Assembly: GCF_031755915.1 (NCBI RefSeq)
Contig: NC_083383.1
Span: forward strand, 1,926,001 to 1,990,000
Source of the DNA: Ziziphus jujuba
Lineage: Eukaryota; Streptophyta; Magnoliopsida; Rosales; Rhamnaceae
Length of the DNA: 64,000 nucleotides
Direction: 5' to 3'
Shown: positions 1 through 13,789 of the stretch, in pieces
Position numbering within the stretch: position 1 is the stretch's first letter
How the letters are laid out: each line of letters starts with the position of its first letter
Made by a program: the position numbers and the translations under genes
The notes under the pieces: model-generated
Database searches by the model: none
Told to the model about the DNA's origin: nothing
The model's input: only the letters and a program-made list of their open reading frames with translations

Positions 1-91
1 ACTAATATTTTTATATGCTCTGAAAATTCTGACACGGAAAACGATGAAAATCCAAAAATTAAAATATAGATAATTATGTTGCCTTTGGTAC

Positions 92-175
92 CTTAGAAGG
101 TGTAGAAGCTTCCACAAGATAGATAGCAAGAAGGGAAATGAGAAGTGAAAGGATCACAAGCTTGGAGATGGCCAT
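92..175 (-). CDS. GASA1: GASA1-like gibberellin-regulated peptide, first coding exon (partial)
   Basis: Only the first coding exon is in the window; the gene continues leftward off the edge. The ATG is at 175 and reads MAISKLVILSLLISLLAIYL, followed by VEASTPSK, with a GT donor directly after position 92. This is a hydrophobic signal peptide of about 24 residues and it closely resembles the start of Arabidopsis GASA1 as I remember it. GASA/snakin proteins are small secreted, cysteine-rich peptides induced by gibberellin; the 12-cysteine domain would lie in later exons and cannot be seen here. An upstream start in the same frame (around 256) lies within the likely 5'UTR, because a TATA box sits at 261-270. 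Family assignment rests on the signal peptide and on synteny with the ERD2-like neighbour. Confidence 0.72.
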
Positions 176-260
176 GAGAGAAGACCGAGTACAAAAATGT
201 AAGGTTTTCGATGGTTTCAGACCTAATTGAAACCTTGCATATTGTAAGAGAGACATAGTG

Positions 261-270
261 TCTATTTATA
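261..270 (-). promoter_or_regulatory. TATA box of the GASA1-like gene
   Basis: On the minus strand this reads TATAAATAGA, about 85 bases upstream of the GASA ATG at 175. It would place transcription start near 235 and give a 5'UTR of about 60 bases. Confidence 0.6.
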
Positions 271-944
271 GGAAGAGTCAATGAGACAGAGGTCCATGCA
301 GGGCCGAGACATCTCAAGGTAACAAAGCCAAAATAGAGAATAAAAAATTATAAACCAATTGTATACTAACACATTAAAAAATAAAAAAGAAGAATGAGGA
401 GGAGAAGAAAATTTTAAAATAGTGGAGTAGTGACTTGTCAAGGAATATCTGGTAGTGAAAGGCATTAAGAATAATCAATCATCTGTGAGAAGAAATGATC
501 TGCTTCTTTTTCATTGGGCCAGTGGATTGCGTTTTTCCAGTGGGCTTCATGGTTTTTAATCATTTATTTTCATTTTTGCTTAATAATTAACAATAAAATC
601 TGTCCAATTTTTAGTACTTTTGTAATGAAAAATTTTTTTGTAAATTTCATGAGGGTTAAAAGCGAGACACAAATTACCAGTAGAGAAGAAAAGATCTAGA
701 AGGAAAAGATAATGTTGAGAGAGATAAAGTCAGAACTAGCCATAGACAGCTATAACGCAAACAATGGAATCGAGTGGGTGAAGTTAACCTTTTCATATGA
801 ATTGATGAAACTGATAATCAATAGTTCGCATACGACAATTTATTTCATTTTCTGGCCAGCAAGATGACTATTTGGATGATAAAACGTTTTATATGATTAA
901 GTCATTGCATGCAGTTCTAGGATGGATCTTATTTTTGTCAATAG

Positions 945-1032
945 CTCACAACCTAATCTTTTCTTTTCGGGCCCTTGGGTCCTCCCTTTAACCGAAAAAA
1001 AAAAAAAAAAAAAAAAGTCCTCACAACCTAAT
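945..1032 (+). repeat. Short oligo(A) insertion flanked by 13-bp direct repeats
   Basis: The 13-mer CTCACAACCTAAT occurs at 945-957 and again at 1020-1032. Between them lies about 62 bases ending in TTTAACCG followed by a run of 22 A. Direct repeats around an A-tailed insert are the hallmark of target-primed (LINE-type) retroposition. It could also be a slippage product, but the insert is not itself repetitive. Confidence 0.55.
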
Positions 1033-1426
1033 ATTCTAACTCTTACATTATATATACAGATATATATATATATATATGATTCGATTCCTTGGTCTACAAA
1101 ACTAGTAGAAGTTCAGGGCCAATAATTATGTGGAGTTGTTAGGCATGCATTATTGGTGGCGTGGGACGAAAATGCTACGTATAATGTGAGTAGTACTATT
1201 TTAGGCCTTTTAATTTAGATTGCAAATTCTTTTCTCTTTACATTATATTTGAATTTCTTTATGATAATATGCATAGAAAGAAAGGGAAAAAAATCGTTGT
1301 CATTACATAATATAATTAGACGAAAGGAAGTTTTTTTCCTTCTTATTTTTCTCATAAAATAATGGACAAAAACTGTAAATTGGATTGTTCTTTAATCAAA
1401 GCGACAAATTCTTGATTACTATTAAA

Positions 1427-1428
<2 letters not shown>

Positions 1429-1460
<32 letters not shown>
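1429..1460. repeat. (TA)16 microsatellite
   Basis: Uninterrupted TA dinucleotide run in intergenic DNA. Confidence 0.95.
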
Positions 1461-1463
<3 letters not shown>

Positions 1464-2541
1464 TTAATATAAAGTCACGATAATATATATGGCTAATCAT
1501 ATCAACCTACTAATACTACATCATTTACATATATTATGATTATTTTAAATAAAAATCAAATAAAGAAGCACCAACCTCTTAAGACCAATCAAAATTTATT
1601 ATAAAAAAAATCAAATATTTTTAAAATTTTATTGATAATTATATTATTTGTCATATAAAATATTATTATTATTTGTAATTATTAGAGTAGGGAAGTAGAC
1701 TAGTTAACTCGCTGACTCCGTGACTGTCCCACACGTGCATTTAGTGCAACTGTGTCGTTTTAGCAAGCAATTAGAAGTTTACAAATAACGGTGGCAGTGT
1801 CGTGGTTTGTCGGTAAGTCTTGAAACTACAAATGAGACTGAGATAAGATATTATTAGCCCACTGGCTGAAGTGTCGTTGATGCTTGAAAGCAACTTGACA
1901 GCTGGAATAATGCCACATAAAGTTGCTTCACAGCTGTACTCTGATTATTTGCGCACTTTCCTTCAATTCGTTCGCATACTTAAATCCCGTGTCCTCTTTT
2001 GATCAATTTGGAGGACTACGTGGCAAACTTTAAAAAAAATATATATATATATATATTATAAAATAATAAAAAATAAAAAAATTATGCCTGCCCCGTATGA
2101 CATATAGCAGTGTATCATCATGAAGCCAAGTTCTTCTGAGAATGAGGACGTCTTGGGATCGACTTTATTTTTCTTTGCGGAACCCAAAAAAAAATAATAA
2201 AAAAATAATAAAAAAAATTCAAATCCTCAATGCTATATGACCAAATAGCTAGAAAAATAGTTTCTCTATTAGAAAATTCTTGTTCAAACTTAGATTAAAA
2301 AATAATGATTCCAACTGACTAACATCTATTAAATACTAGGATGATGCTAAAACTAGATAACGCGGACTATTCTCTCATATTTACCCAAAATTAATGCATC
2401 ACAAGTTCTCGGTTCGCCTCCTTCAGCATCGTTCGCAGGCCACAACAGTAAACATGGCCCAGATACAACCTGAGAGAGCAGCTAAGTCTAGGTTTCAAAT
2501 TATCTGTGAATGCAATGGGCTGATCCTGCATGTTGTTAAAC

Positions 2542-5125
2542 TTAAACCACTCCAGAGGGTAAGCGTAGGACAAGCTGTCCGCCGACGAGGCTGCGTGACA
2601 CGAGTATATATATTGTCAAGAGCTTTGTCAAAAAAACATGTAAATAGAGATGGTATATTGTGAAGCAGGAACCTAATACCCACCTTTTGACATAATAATA
2701 GCAAAAATCTGCAAGAATGAAAGTCTGGACAATTTCTGAGAGTAGTACCATAGAAGGCCACAATCCATAACCTAGAGCTGTCAGTAGGCGTCCTCGAGTA
2801 TCCAAAACCTAGCCAAAATAAGCAAAACATACTATTAGTTGAACTACTCTAGTCAATCTATAGTCACTACCTAATAGCAGCAATGAGCAATTTCAATAGA
2901 GAATTGCATCTGTGAACAGTAACTGAATGAGAAATATATTATTTCCGGAATTAGTGATAACAGAATAAAAAAGCATGCAGATATGGTCAAGTGAGAAGAC
3001 AGAATACCTCCAAACAAGGAAATTTTTCATAAGGTGAAATTTAAGAAAATGAAGCTCAATAGAATTGTGTATTTTATCAAACAAAATTGACTATTTGCTT
3101 CCACCAAAATTTCAAGACTGATGAATGAAAATGAAGGACAATGAAAACATACCACAAATCAACCAGAAAACTTGATTATCAGAGTATACTTGTCAATTCT
3201 ATCATTATACACTATCTATATTTCAACAAGACTCTCAGACTAGCATTCCCCATCTAGGAGATAACTAGTGCATGTGTGCGTGTGAATAGTCATGCACAAT
3301 TCAGACTACAGTCGACAAACCTCTCATTCTAGACTCTGAATATAATATAAATTCTTTTATGAACACTAATTCGGTTAAATTCTCCACTAGTGTGTGAATA
3401 TGTGAAATACCAGTCTCAACAATTCTTAAACTTATAAATCAACCAGTGTTATAAACTTATCATTAAAAAATATAGATCACATATCCACGCAAAACAAAGG
3501 GAACGTTTCCCCTGCAAACACAAGCATCAATCCAATAATTATTAATGAAACGAACACATTGTAAGAGTAGCATTGGTTGTATCTCAGTTATGAGCTAAAG
3601 CTGATTGTCAAACCTGGAGAACCCAATGTGCACAACTCAAGAACCTTGCAACTCCAAGTGCAAATACATAATGAGCAGTGAATGGTTCAACAATCTGGAA
3701 TATTAAGGGGAAAAAAATTTTAAAAATAAAATAAAATTAGGCGAAAATATGTGTATGAAGATCGCAATTTTCATTCTTATTCATAAAAGAAATAATTTTA
3801 TAAAAAAAAAAAAAAAGATGGATAAGGTACTATTGATTCACTGCTATGACGATGCCATTGATAATCAATAACGCATCATTAAAATAAAATTACATATTAT
3901 TACCTTTGTATTCTGCATGACCCGAAGCTGAGGTAACACTGAAACAGCTTCTAGATAAACACAGAAAGCCCAGAAAATTCTGTTCAAAATATTATGTTGT
4001 GTTGTGGGATGGACAGCCAGAGATAGAACAGCACAAGGCACAAGCTACATTAAGGTCAGAAAATAACATAAGTATGAAAACCAAGAGATAGTAAACTGTT
4101 ATTAAAAAATTAAAAAATTAAAAATCTGGTAACAAGCTACATCTGCGATCTATATCAAAACATAATAATAACCATAGAAATGAAAATCTCATCTTTTAAT
4201 TGACTCTCTCCCTCTCTCTTTCTATCTGGCGACATAACAAAAAGAAAGATTCCAAAATGCCTATGAGGCCTTACCACATAATAAATTGGGAAGTTGTCTT
4301 TGTCGTCCATATAACTGGACTTGAGCTGAAAACGAATCATATAAATAACCCAAAGGGTTGTCCCAAAAGTAGCCGAATCAAGTACCGTGTGTATATCATA
4401 TTCCATTACAAAACTGCAATACAATCTAACCGCTAGAAAAATAGCTGTCAGTTCCTGCGATTTGAGTGAAAGTCCTGCAAATAAATAAAACACATAACCA
4501 ATTTTCAAGGCGCAGAACCTGGTGTAGAGAATGGATTCTGCATGGAAAATGATTCAATGCAGGAAAATCAGAGGGTAATGAATGAGGGGGTTGAAAATGC
4601 CCTAAATCTCCCCAAATACGTTCCCTTCCCGCCCATAAACGAACTAGAGACAGTGGATAACGCAATGAAAATGTGCAATTTGCAGTGAGCGGTGCGTGCG
4701 ATCCCTAGAAAAGATATCCTCCGAAAATCCAAATCTACCAGCCCTTAAATGTATTAACCCAACCCAACCCAACCCTGCCCAGCATTTTTAATTCCGAATA
4801 CAACAACGTAATAGAGAATGCCAGAGAAAACTAAGGAGAAAAAATAAAAATGCAGAAAAGGCGCTTAAGGAAAAGGAGAGGAGGAATTGGGTGAAATAGT
4901 ACCAGCACAAGTCTTCTCCTTCATGAGCTTGTAAATGAGGACAGAGATTCCGAGGGCGTGAATGGCCTCGGCGGCCACAAAGAGATTATCGTGGTCGTTG
5001 ACAACGAGCCGGAGGAACACCAAAGCCGTCATGCCTGAAACCACGGCTAGGAAGGCCTTGATCTTCGGGGGTTGCCGACGAAGCCATGTGGACACTGCGT
5101 GGATCGGCTTCCTGGGTGCCTTCAT
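2542..5125 (-). CDS. ERD2-like protein (ER lumen protein-retaining receptor family, plant ERL type)
   Basis: Six exons: 4903-5125, 4275-4474, 3904-4044, 3614-3694, 2684-2808, 2542-2590 (all -). They join in phase to 272 residues with GT-AG introns. The start MKAPRKPIHAVSTWLRRQPP and the end GGQLVLRLPSGVV are typical of the plant ERD2-like subgroup, which is longer at the N-terminus than the classical 215-residue KDEL receptor. Conserved ERD2 blocks are visible: EKTCAGLSLKSQELTAIF, RLYCSFVMEYDIHTVLD, and DFCYYYVKS near the C-terminus. The protein should have about seven membrane spans in the early secretory pathway. Classical ERD2 retrieves K/HDEL proteins from Golgi to ER; whether this divergent subgroup does so is not certain. 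The ATG at 5125 is chosen because family members start with MKAP. Confidence 0.93.
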
Positions 5126-6254
5126 TGCCTTCCTTCCTTTCTCTTCAAACTCTCTTGGCTGTTTGTGTTCGTGTCTGGGATAATATATATTCAATTTCAG
5201 TAGTCTTTAGTACCGAGAGACCGTTTGAAGGCCCCCCAAAAAAAACGAAACAACGACAATACGTGTGCGCATTGCGGTTAGTTTGCGTTCGTATTATTAA
5301 ATATATTCTAATTTCCACATATTCTGATTAGATTGATGCCTCATGGGTTCCATTTGGGCTTGGGTTTGGGTTTGGGTTTTGAGTGGGGTTGTTGGGGTAG
5401 GTTAATATAGGTTTACGTGTTGGCGTTTGAGTGGTCCACCTAACAACTATCAGAGAGAGTGGGCTAACGAACTATCTTCCGTACAGTTCTATCCTGCTCC
5501 TGCCGATTGGCTAACACCTACCACCACCGAGATTAGACCATTAACTAAAGTCTTTTTAGTTTTTATTGTTATTATTTTTTTGGTTGGATAGGTTTGGATA
5601 GTAAATTTTTTTTTTGAAAATTAAAAGGTTGGATATTTAATCAGTAATGCTGTATTTGATTTCAAAAGTTATAGTTCAAATAATTATTGTTACCCTTTAA
5701 TAAAAAAGGGACTGATTAGGATTTTCCTTTTTTGAAAAAACTAATTTGGATTTTCAAAAAAAAAGGGGATGGGGATTCACACCAGAATTGTTTCTTGATC
5801 TGCTGCTTGGTAGATGACCAAACAAAAGGAAATAAAAGCTTTTGTATTTCATTTTCATTTCAGTACCTTAGATGGATCTTGTACAATATAACCTAATTAC
5901 GTCAATTCCCAAAATTCTGATGGCAATTGGCAAGGTAAGAAAAAAATGGTAATCATCGATTATAGAAATTTAAGTTTTGACTAATTGATTGGCAACTGAA
6001 ACTGTTCTCTCGTGGCACAAGGAATGAAATAAAATAACAAAAAATGCACCATATTCCGATATGGCACATGAACAAGATGTAATCATCTAATATATATCTA
6101 CTTCTCTACAAATCGCAGACGGCCAGACGCTACATTATGTTTGTCCACTCCTATTTTCTAAACCAACGCCGAGAGTCCAATTAAATTACAAAATCAACTA
6201 CTATACTTTGACCAAAAAAGAGATTAATTACAAGATAATTTATATTAGGTGCGT
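5126..6254. other. Intergenic: ERD2-like promoter and HXK3 3' flank
   Basis: No supported gene. Includes a short telomere-like (TTTGGG)3 tract at 5359-5380 and poly(A)/poly(T) runs. The part just below 6255 is probably HXK3 3'UTR. Confidence 0.5.
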
Positions 6255-9035
<2,781 letters not shown>

Positions 9036-9900
9036 TGTTAGCAGACGGTAAGATCTATAACGAGCAAAAGCAAACAACAAGTAGAAGAAGAAGAGGAAAG
9101 AGATCGTTGAATTAAAGTAAGGTGTTGTTGACAACGAGAGCAGAGTATAGTAATCTGTAATCGTAGTTTTCTCTCTCTTTTAGTTTCAATTTTATTTTAT
9201 TTTATTTTTTAAAAATTATTGAAAGAATAAGTAGAAATATATAACAAGGAAGTAAGTAAAAGGTTTTTCTGTTGACGGGTTTTTGGTTAGCTAACGACCT
9301 AACTGGTGGCCGTTACCATCCAGCTCTTGGTGTTTAATTATTATTATTATTTTTATATTATATTATTAATATATATTTTTTTGGTTGGAAATTTATTTAA
9401 TTTGGGGAACAAAGCTGCTGTTGGACAGAGAAAAAGAGAGGGTGGGGACTTTGGAGTTGGAAATGGGCGGACAAGACGATAGGGACATAACGCAATAACA
9501 TCGATCTCTGCTTTGTTGTTGTGCGCCCTATTTGATTCTGATGTTTTTAACTGATTTGAACATTCTAATATGCGCCATTCTTCATTTGTATTTTAAGGAT
9601 TTTCACCAACACCTTGCAAATTCCTCTACTATTCGAAATGATAACACCAAAAATAAATAAATAAATGAAAGATAATTTCAAAGATGGAATATGGATAATG
9701 GATAATGGCTGTTATGTTATCTGTAATCTTTTTCATGCTGTTGAGTACTCTGGGTCCCATTGAGAATAGTTTTAACTGCAATTTTTCTCTATTAGTATGA
9801 TCTTGCTGTCACATTTTTATATATTACTGATCCAATCAAGAGTACTACTACTGAGCACATCAAAGATTTGATATCATAATTACTGTCTTTATTCTTGCTG

Positions 9901-9965
9901 AATAAAACATTGTAACAAGTTTTTTTTTTCGTTTTTTTTTTTTTTGGGGCGCAATAAAACATTGT
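9901..9965 (-). repeat. Short oligo(A) insertion (minus orientation) with 13-bp direct repeats
   Basis: AATAAAACATTGT occurs at 9901-9913 and 9953-9965. The insert between is two T-runs followed by GGGGCGC; read on the minus strand it is GCGCCCC followed by long A-runs. Confidence 0.55.
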
Positions 9966-10404
9966 CATTAAAAAATACAAAGAATAAATCATCAAGAATG
10001 ATGCTAGAGAAAAAAAAAAAAAAAAAAAAAAGACTTACCAGATATTGGTAGCTTGTTAATATCGATGACTATAGAGACGTTACGAGCATATTATTCGATA
10101 AATAAATATTAATATTAGTAGAGTTTTAATTGATGATTCAAAATAATAAAAAAGGGGAAAAAAGAAATATTGTAAAAAACATTTGTGACTAGTGAGTTGG
10201 GCAGTAGGCAAATAGTCCCTCTCTTATGCGGGATGGGAATGGAAGTATGGGCCACGCGGATCCAGAATACAAGTAGCCCAAAAGCAAAACCACCCACCGC
10301 CTTGATTTAGATATTAGGGAAGAAATAACAGAATTCTAGTGAAGTGGACGCGAAGAAACGAAGCTCCCTTGTCCTCCTCGTTCCACAATCCACATCATAC
10401 AGCA

Positions 10405-10430
10405 CTCTCTCTCTCTCTCTCTCTCTCTCT
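10405..10430 (+). repeat. (CT)13 tract, likely 5'UTR of the WEB-type gene
   Basis: Pyrimidine-rich dinucleotide run 160 bases upstream of the ATG at 10591. Such CT tracts are frequent in plant leaders and core promoters. Confidence 0.8.
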
Positions 10431-10590
10431 GTGTTCCAAACACCAACCCCACCTCTCTCTCTCTCATTCACATAGACTCATCCCCCCATCCCCCCAACTC
10501 CAAATAAGAAGGACATCATTGTTGTCTACTTTCCATAATATCTGAAATTACAAATCCCACATTTTGTCGTGTATCTGTCTGTCTCTTATA

Positions 10591-12022
10591 ATGGACAATG
10601 GAGGAGTCCAAGTCATGGTGAAGAGGGCAGAGATCGATACAAGGGCTCCTTTCCGATCCGTCAAAGAGGCTGTCACCTTGTTTGGAGAGAAGGTTTTAGC
10701 TGGGGAGCTCTATGCCACCAAGCTCAAAGAGGTTGTTACTCCTCCATCCCTTCCTCTTCATTTGATCACCCATTGTTTTCTTTGTTTCCTAAATTTCTTT
10801 CCCTTCTGTTACATGTATGTCTATTGGTTCCAAATTTGAGTATTCTCATCTATTTACCGCTAGCTATATATAGATTTGCTATATTTATGTCAAAAGTTTT
10901 TTTTTTTTTTTTTTACTTTTTAATTGTTTTTTGGTCTCTGCCTAAATGCTTATAATTTCTTAATTTCACTTACTACTGCCATTTAGATTAGGATAATCAG
11001 AGTAAGGAGATTATAGAAACTTTTATATATGAATAACAAATTCAGTACCAAATATTGTTGAATATATAGTAACTTTTTTCTGGATTCTAGAAATTATGAA
11101 ACGTTTTTGGTTGTGACTTATTACACAGTAATTAGCTAGATATTCCAGTGATTGTGAGGTGTGAGAGAATGTTGCTAGTGCTGCTGCTCTTGGTTTGCGT
11201 AATCATGAGTAAATGGAATAAAGTTACTTAATTTTGTACTATAATAGTATATTAACCATAATAAGTAACCGTTAAATATAGAACCTACATACAGTAGCTA
11301 CCTTTACAAGGGAATCAATCTTCTTCCTTGGCTTTCAAATGAAGAAACTCCTCTTAATTAAAATATTTTATGTGTTTACATCCAGCATGTACGTGTATAT
11401 AGAATACTTCTATATATTATAGTGAATTATTCCATATTCACTTAAAACTTATTTTCTTATCGCCGGCTGTTTTACCAATCAAATTAACGTCTTCATCACA
11501 AATGATGAGCACATATTACAGATGGGAGAAAATGAAAATGGAAATGGGCCTTCCAAATTTGGAAACGTGACAGCTGAGCTAGAAGAGACAAAACAAAGCC
11601 TCTTAAAGGCCAAAGAAGAGAGTGAGCATATGGCCAATTCTCTTTCATCTCTTAAACGAGAACTGGAAAGGACAAAGCAAGAGCTCCAACAATTGAAGGA
11701 ACGCGAGTCCGAGAAACACCTAATGGAATCTGAGATTAATGAGGACCTCAAGTTTGTTGAAGATTCGGCGAGGTTTGTGATAAAAGCACAGGATACATCT
11801 GATAATGATATTAATGAAGAGGGAGGAGAAATTGAATTCCAAAAGAAAAGATATGTGACATTTGCTAATCCTCCTTCACTGGCTCAAGTTATTATCCCAC
11901 AGGGTGTTGAAATCTTGGACAGACATCCTTCTCTCAAGAAGAAGAAAAAGAAGCCTTTAATCCCTCTAATTGGAGGCATCTTTTCTAAGAAGAAAACAAC
12001 CTCACAAGTAGCATATCCATGA
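10591..12022 (+). CDS. WEB family (DUF827-type) coiled-coil protein, short form
   Basis: Two exons, 10591-10731 and 11522-12022, join in phase (donor AAAGAG|GTTGTT, acceptor TTACAG|ATGGG) to 213 residues. The N-terminal block ([20 protein letters not shown], then [14 protein letters not shown]) is the characteristic start of WEB1/PMI2-related proteins. Residues of exon 2 form a Glu/Lys-rich coiled coil ([20 protein letters not shown] through [20 protein letters not shown]). The C-terminus is basic with a KKKKKKP run and [11 protein letters not shown]1 and PMI2 control light-driven chloroplast movement with long coiled coils; this protein belongs to the short subgroup whose role is not established. 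By position it corresponds to Arabidopsis At1g75720 (from memory). Confidence 0.88.
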
Positions 12023-12062
12023 CTCCAATTCCCTCTTCCAAATTACAACTTCAGTGTTTTGG

Positions 12063-12066
<4 letters not shown>

Positions 12067-12096
<30 letters not shown>
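12067..12096. repeat. (TA)15 microsatellite in 3' flank of the WEB-type gene
   Basis: Uninterrupted TA run 45 bases after the stop codon, probably in the 3'UTR. Confidence 0.95.
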
Positions 12097-12097
<1 letters not shown>

Positions 12098-13369
12098 CAA
12101 CAAACTCTTTTTTTTCCTACTTAAAAATTTTCGTTTTTTTTTTTTTTTATATGTTTCTTTTCAGTTTTATGATTACGATGTAAATTTAGCCAATAAGATT
12201 TGGCTTAGGTTGAGAGGAGAGGAAGAAGTTGTAAGCACGGTTTAAGTACCCAATAAATGAGTTATCTATTAATAAATATACCTCCTAGTTTGGAATTAAT
12301 GTACTTCACCATTAATCAGTCAGATTTATTTCTCTTTTGGTTTTCAAGCGTCAATCTAAAATTTTTGTCTGTTCAGCAGAATGAAATAAGAGATCGGACT
12401 AATATATTGGGTGACAGCATTTCATTTATAAAAGTAAAATTCCAAAAAAAATTGACTTATCGTTTATAAGAAACGTATATAGATGGAAAGTAGATTTTAT
12501 TTTGTAAGTGCATGTATGTAAGAGATAATCCAGCAAATGGTGAAAGCTTTCTATTGACCCCTCCTAATTTCAAAATAATGGGCTAATAAATCAGTAGAAC
12601 CCCACCTAGGCAACAGGGGAGGAGGCTCTTTTGTTCTCTGCATTGGAGGTGATGCCTACTCTTAAAGAGTTTGGACTTTGGAGGGACCTCTATCAGATTT
12701 TGTTAGGATTCCTGTTGGACCACTTCGTTTATAACCACAGATACAGATACATTAACCAACCAAGTATCACCATCATCATCATCATAAACAAAACAAATCA
12801 AGTCTATAGCCCCCCCTAACGAGTCACTCTAATTGACCCACCTTTAACAACTTTTACCAATTATTCTTATTTTTTTATTTTTTTTTTATTTTTTTTCATT
12901 TTTTGTATGACGATATTAAAATGGGGTTTTTCATGGGTTGGAAGCTGGAGGATTCCCACCCCGACCCGACTAAGGCCCACTATAGCCCAACAAACCGCAT
13001 TTAAAACAATTCAAATTGCATGTCAATTATCGAGGTTAGTTTTTCAATTTTGGATGTGAAAAAACAAGAACAAAAAATTAATTTTTTCTCAATGTACAAC
13101 AAAATGCCAACATTCAGGAGATCTTCTCTTACTTGCAAGTTGATATCATCCCTACAAAGCAAGAGAAACAATAAGAGGTAGCCAAATAACCAAAAAAAAA
13201 AAAAAAAAAAGGAAAAAGAAAATGAAGCACCAAAAAGGATCCAACTCATTAATATATAGTGCATGCGTTGCGTGGTGATAGACAAGAGATCGACAAAGAA
13301 AACCCGGAAACATTAATTTGATTGATCATACAAAACGAAAGGAATTAATATTAATATTCAATGATATCA
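12097..13369. other. Convergent intergenic region
   Basis: 3' flanks of the WEB-type gene and of the small gene at 13370. Homopolymer A/T runs and short (ATC)n near 12770. No supported gene. Confidence 0.45.
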
Positions 13370-13789
13370 TCAAACCATAATATCCGATGACTTCCGACCA
13401 TCCAAACCTCCCTCTTGGGACGACTTGTTGAAGAACTCGATGCAGTCGGCAATGGCTTCATTATAATGCGAATGAGACGAGTAATATGAACTGCATGAAG
13501 TCTTCGGTGGGTCGAAAGATCGATCGCAGTTTCTTTGCCTTGGGGTCATTCCGGGTGTCGCTGATGACGATGAAGAAGAGCAAGAACCTCGAGGTGGGAG
13601 CGAAAATATAAGGCGCATCAGAATCTTACGGAACCGGTTGAAAAGCTTCATGGCTGACAAGTTCAACTTAGTAGTAGTAGTAGTAGAGGTACCGGTGGTG
13701 GTGGGTTCAAAAGTTTGGTCGCTATAATTCGCTACTTGTATGACAAAGCTGTGGTGGTGGGTTTGAACTTGAAGGTTATAGCTGTGCAT
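13370..13789 (-). CDS. Small plant-specific protein of unknown function
   Basis: Single exon, ATG at 13789, stop at 13370, 139 residues. A TATA-like TATATAT lies at about 13859-13866, roughly 70 bases upstream of the ATG. The N-terminal third is low-complexity (EPTTTGTSTTTTTK). It is followed by a basic segment MKLFNRFRKILMRLIFSLPP, which could be an amphipathic or membrane-associating helix, then a Ser-rich linker. The C-terminal block DPPKTSCSSYYSSHSHYNEA followed by IADCIEFFNKS looks like a conserved motif that I believe recurs in small unnamed plant proteins. No catalytic domain is recognised and I cannot assign a function. An internal Met at residue 47 would begin directly at the conserved part and is an alternative start. 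Confidence 0.75.
   Translation of the reverse strand: MHSYNLQVQTHHHSFVIQVANYSDQTFEPTTTGTSTTTTTKLNLSAMKLFNRFRKILMRLIFSLPPRGSCSSSSSSATPGMTPRQRNCDRSFDPPKTSCSSYYSSHSHYNEAIADCIEFFNKSSQEGGLDGRKSSDIMV

Larger units (their letters stand above)
271..2541. other. Intergenic region between GASA1-like and ERD2-like genes
   Basis: AT-rich non-coding DNA. The first kilobase is the promoter side of the GASA-like gene. It holds a (TA)16 array (1429-1460), an (AT)9 array (2039-2056) and a short oligo(A) insertion with direct repeats (945-1032). The last part, from about 2400, is probably 3'UTR of the ERD2-like gene. Open frames here are short and lack conserved features. Confidence 0.6.
9036..10590. other. 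Divergent promoter region between HXK3 and the WEB-type gene
   Basis: The two genes are transcribed away from each other, so this 1.5 kb holds both promoters. It contains a short retroposon-like insert (9901-9965), an A-run near 10010 and a (CT)13 tract at 10405-10430, probably in the 5'UTR of the WEB-type gene. An upstream 68-codon frame at 10339-10545 ends 45 bases before that gene's ATG. It could act as a uORF if the leader is that long, but shows no conserved features. Confidence 0.5.

Noticed and set aside
922..1125. 67-codon plus-strand frame
   Set aside because: It reads through an A-run and TA repeats ([14 protein letters not shown]), has no conserved features, and overlaps a short insertion.
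2391..2830. Several overlapping frames on both strands
   Set aside because: They are shadows or intron read-through around the last exons of the ERD2-like gene.
10339..10545. 68-codon frame upstream of the WEB-type gene
   Set aside because: Ser/His/Leu low complexity produced by the CT tract; kept only as a possible uORF, not a gene.
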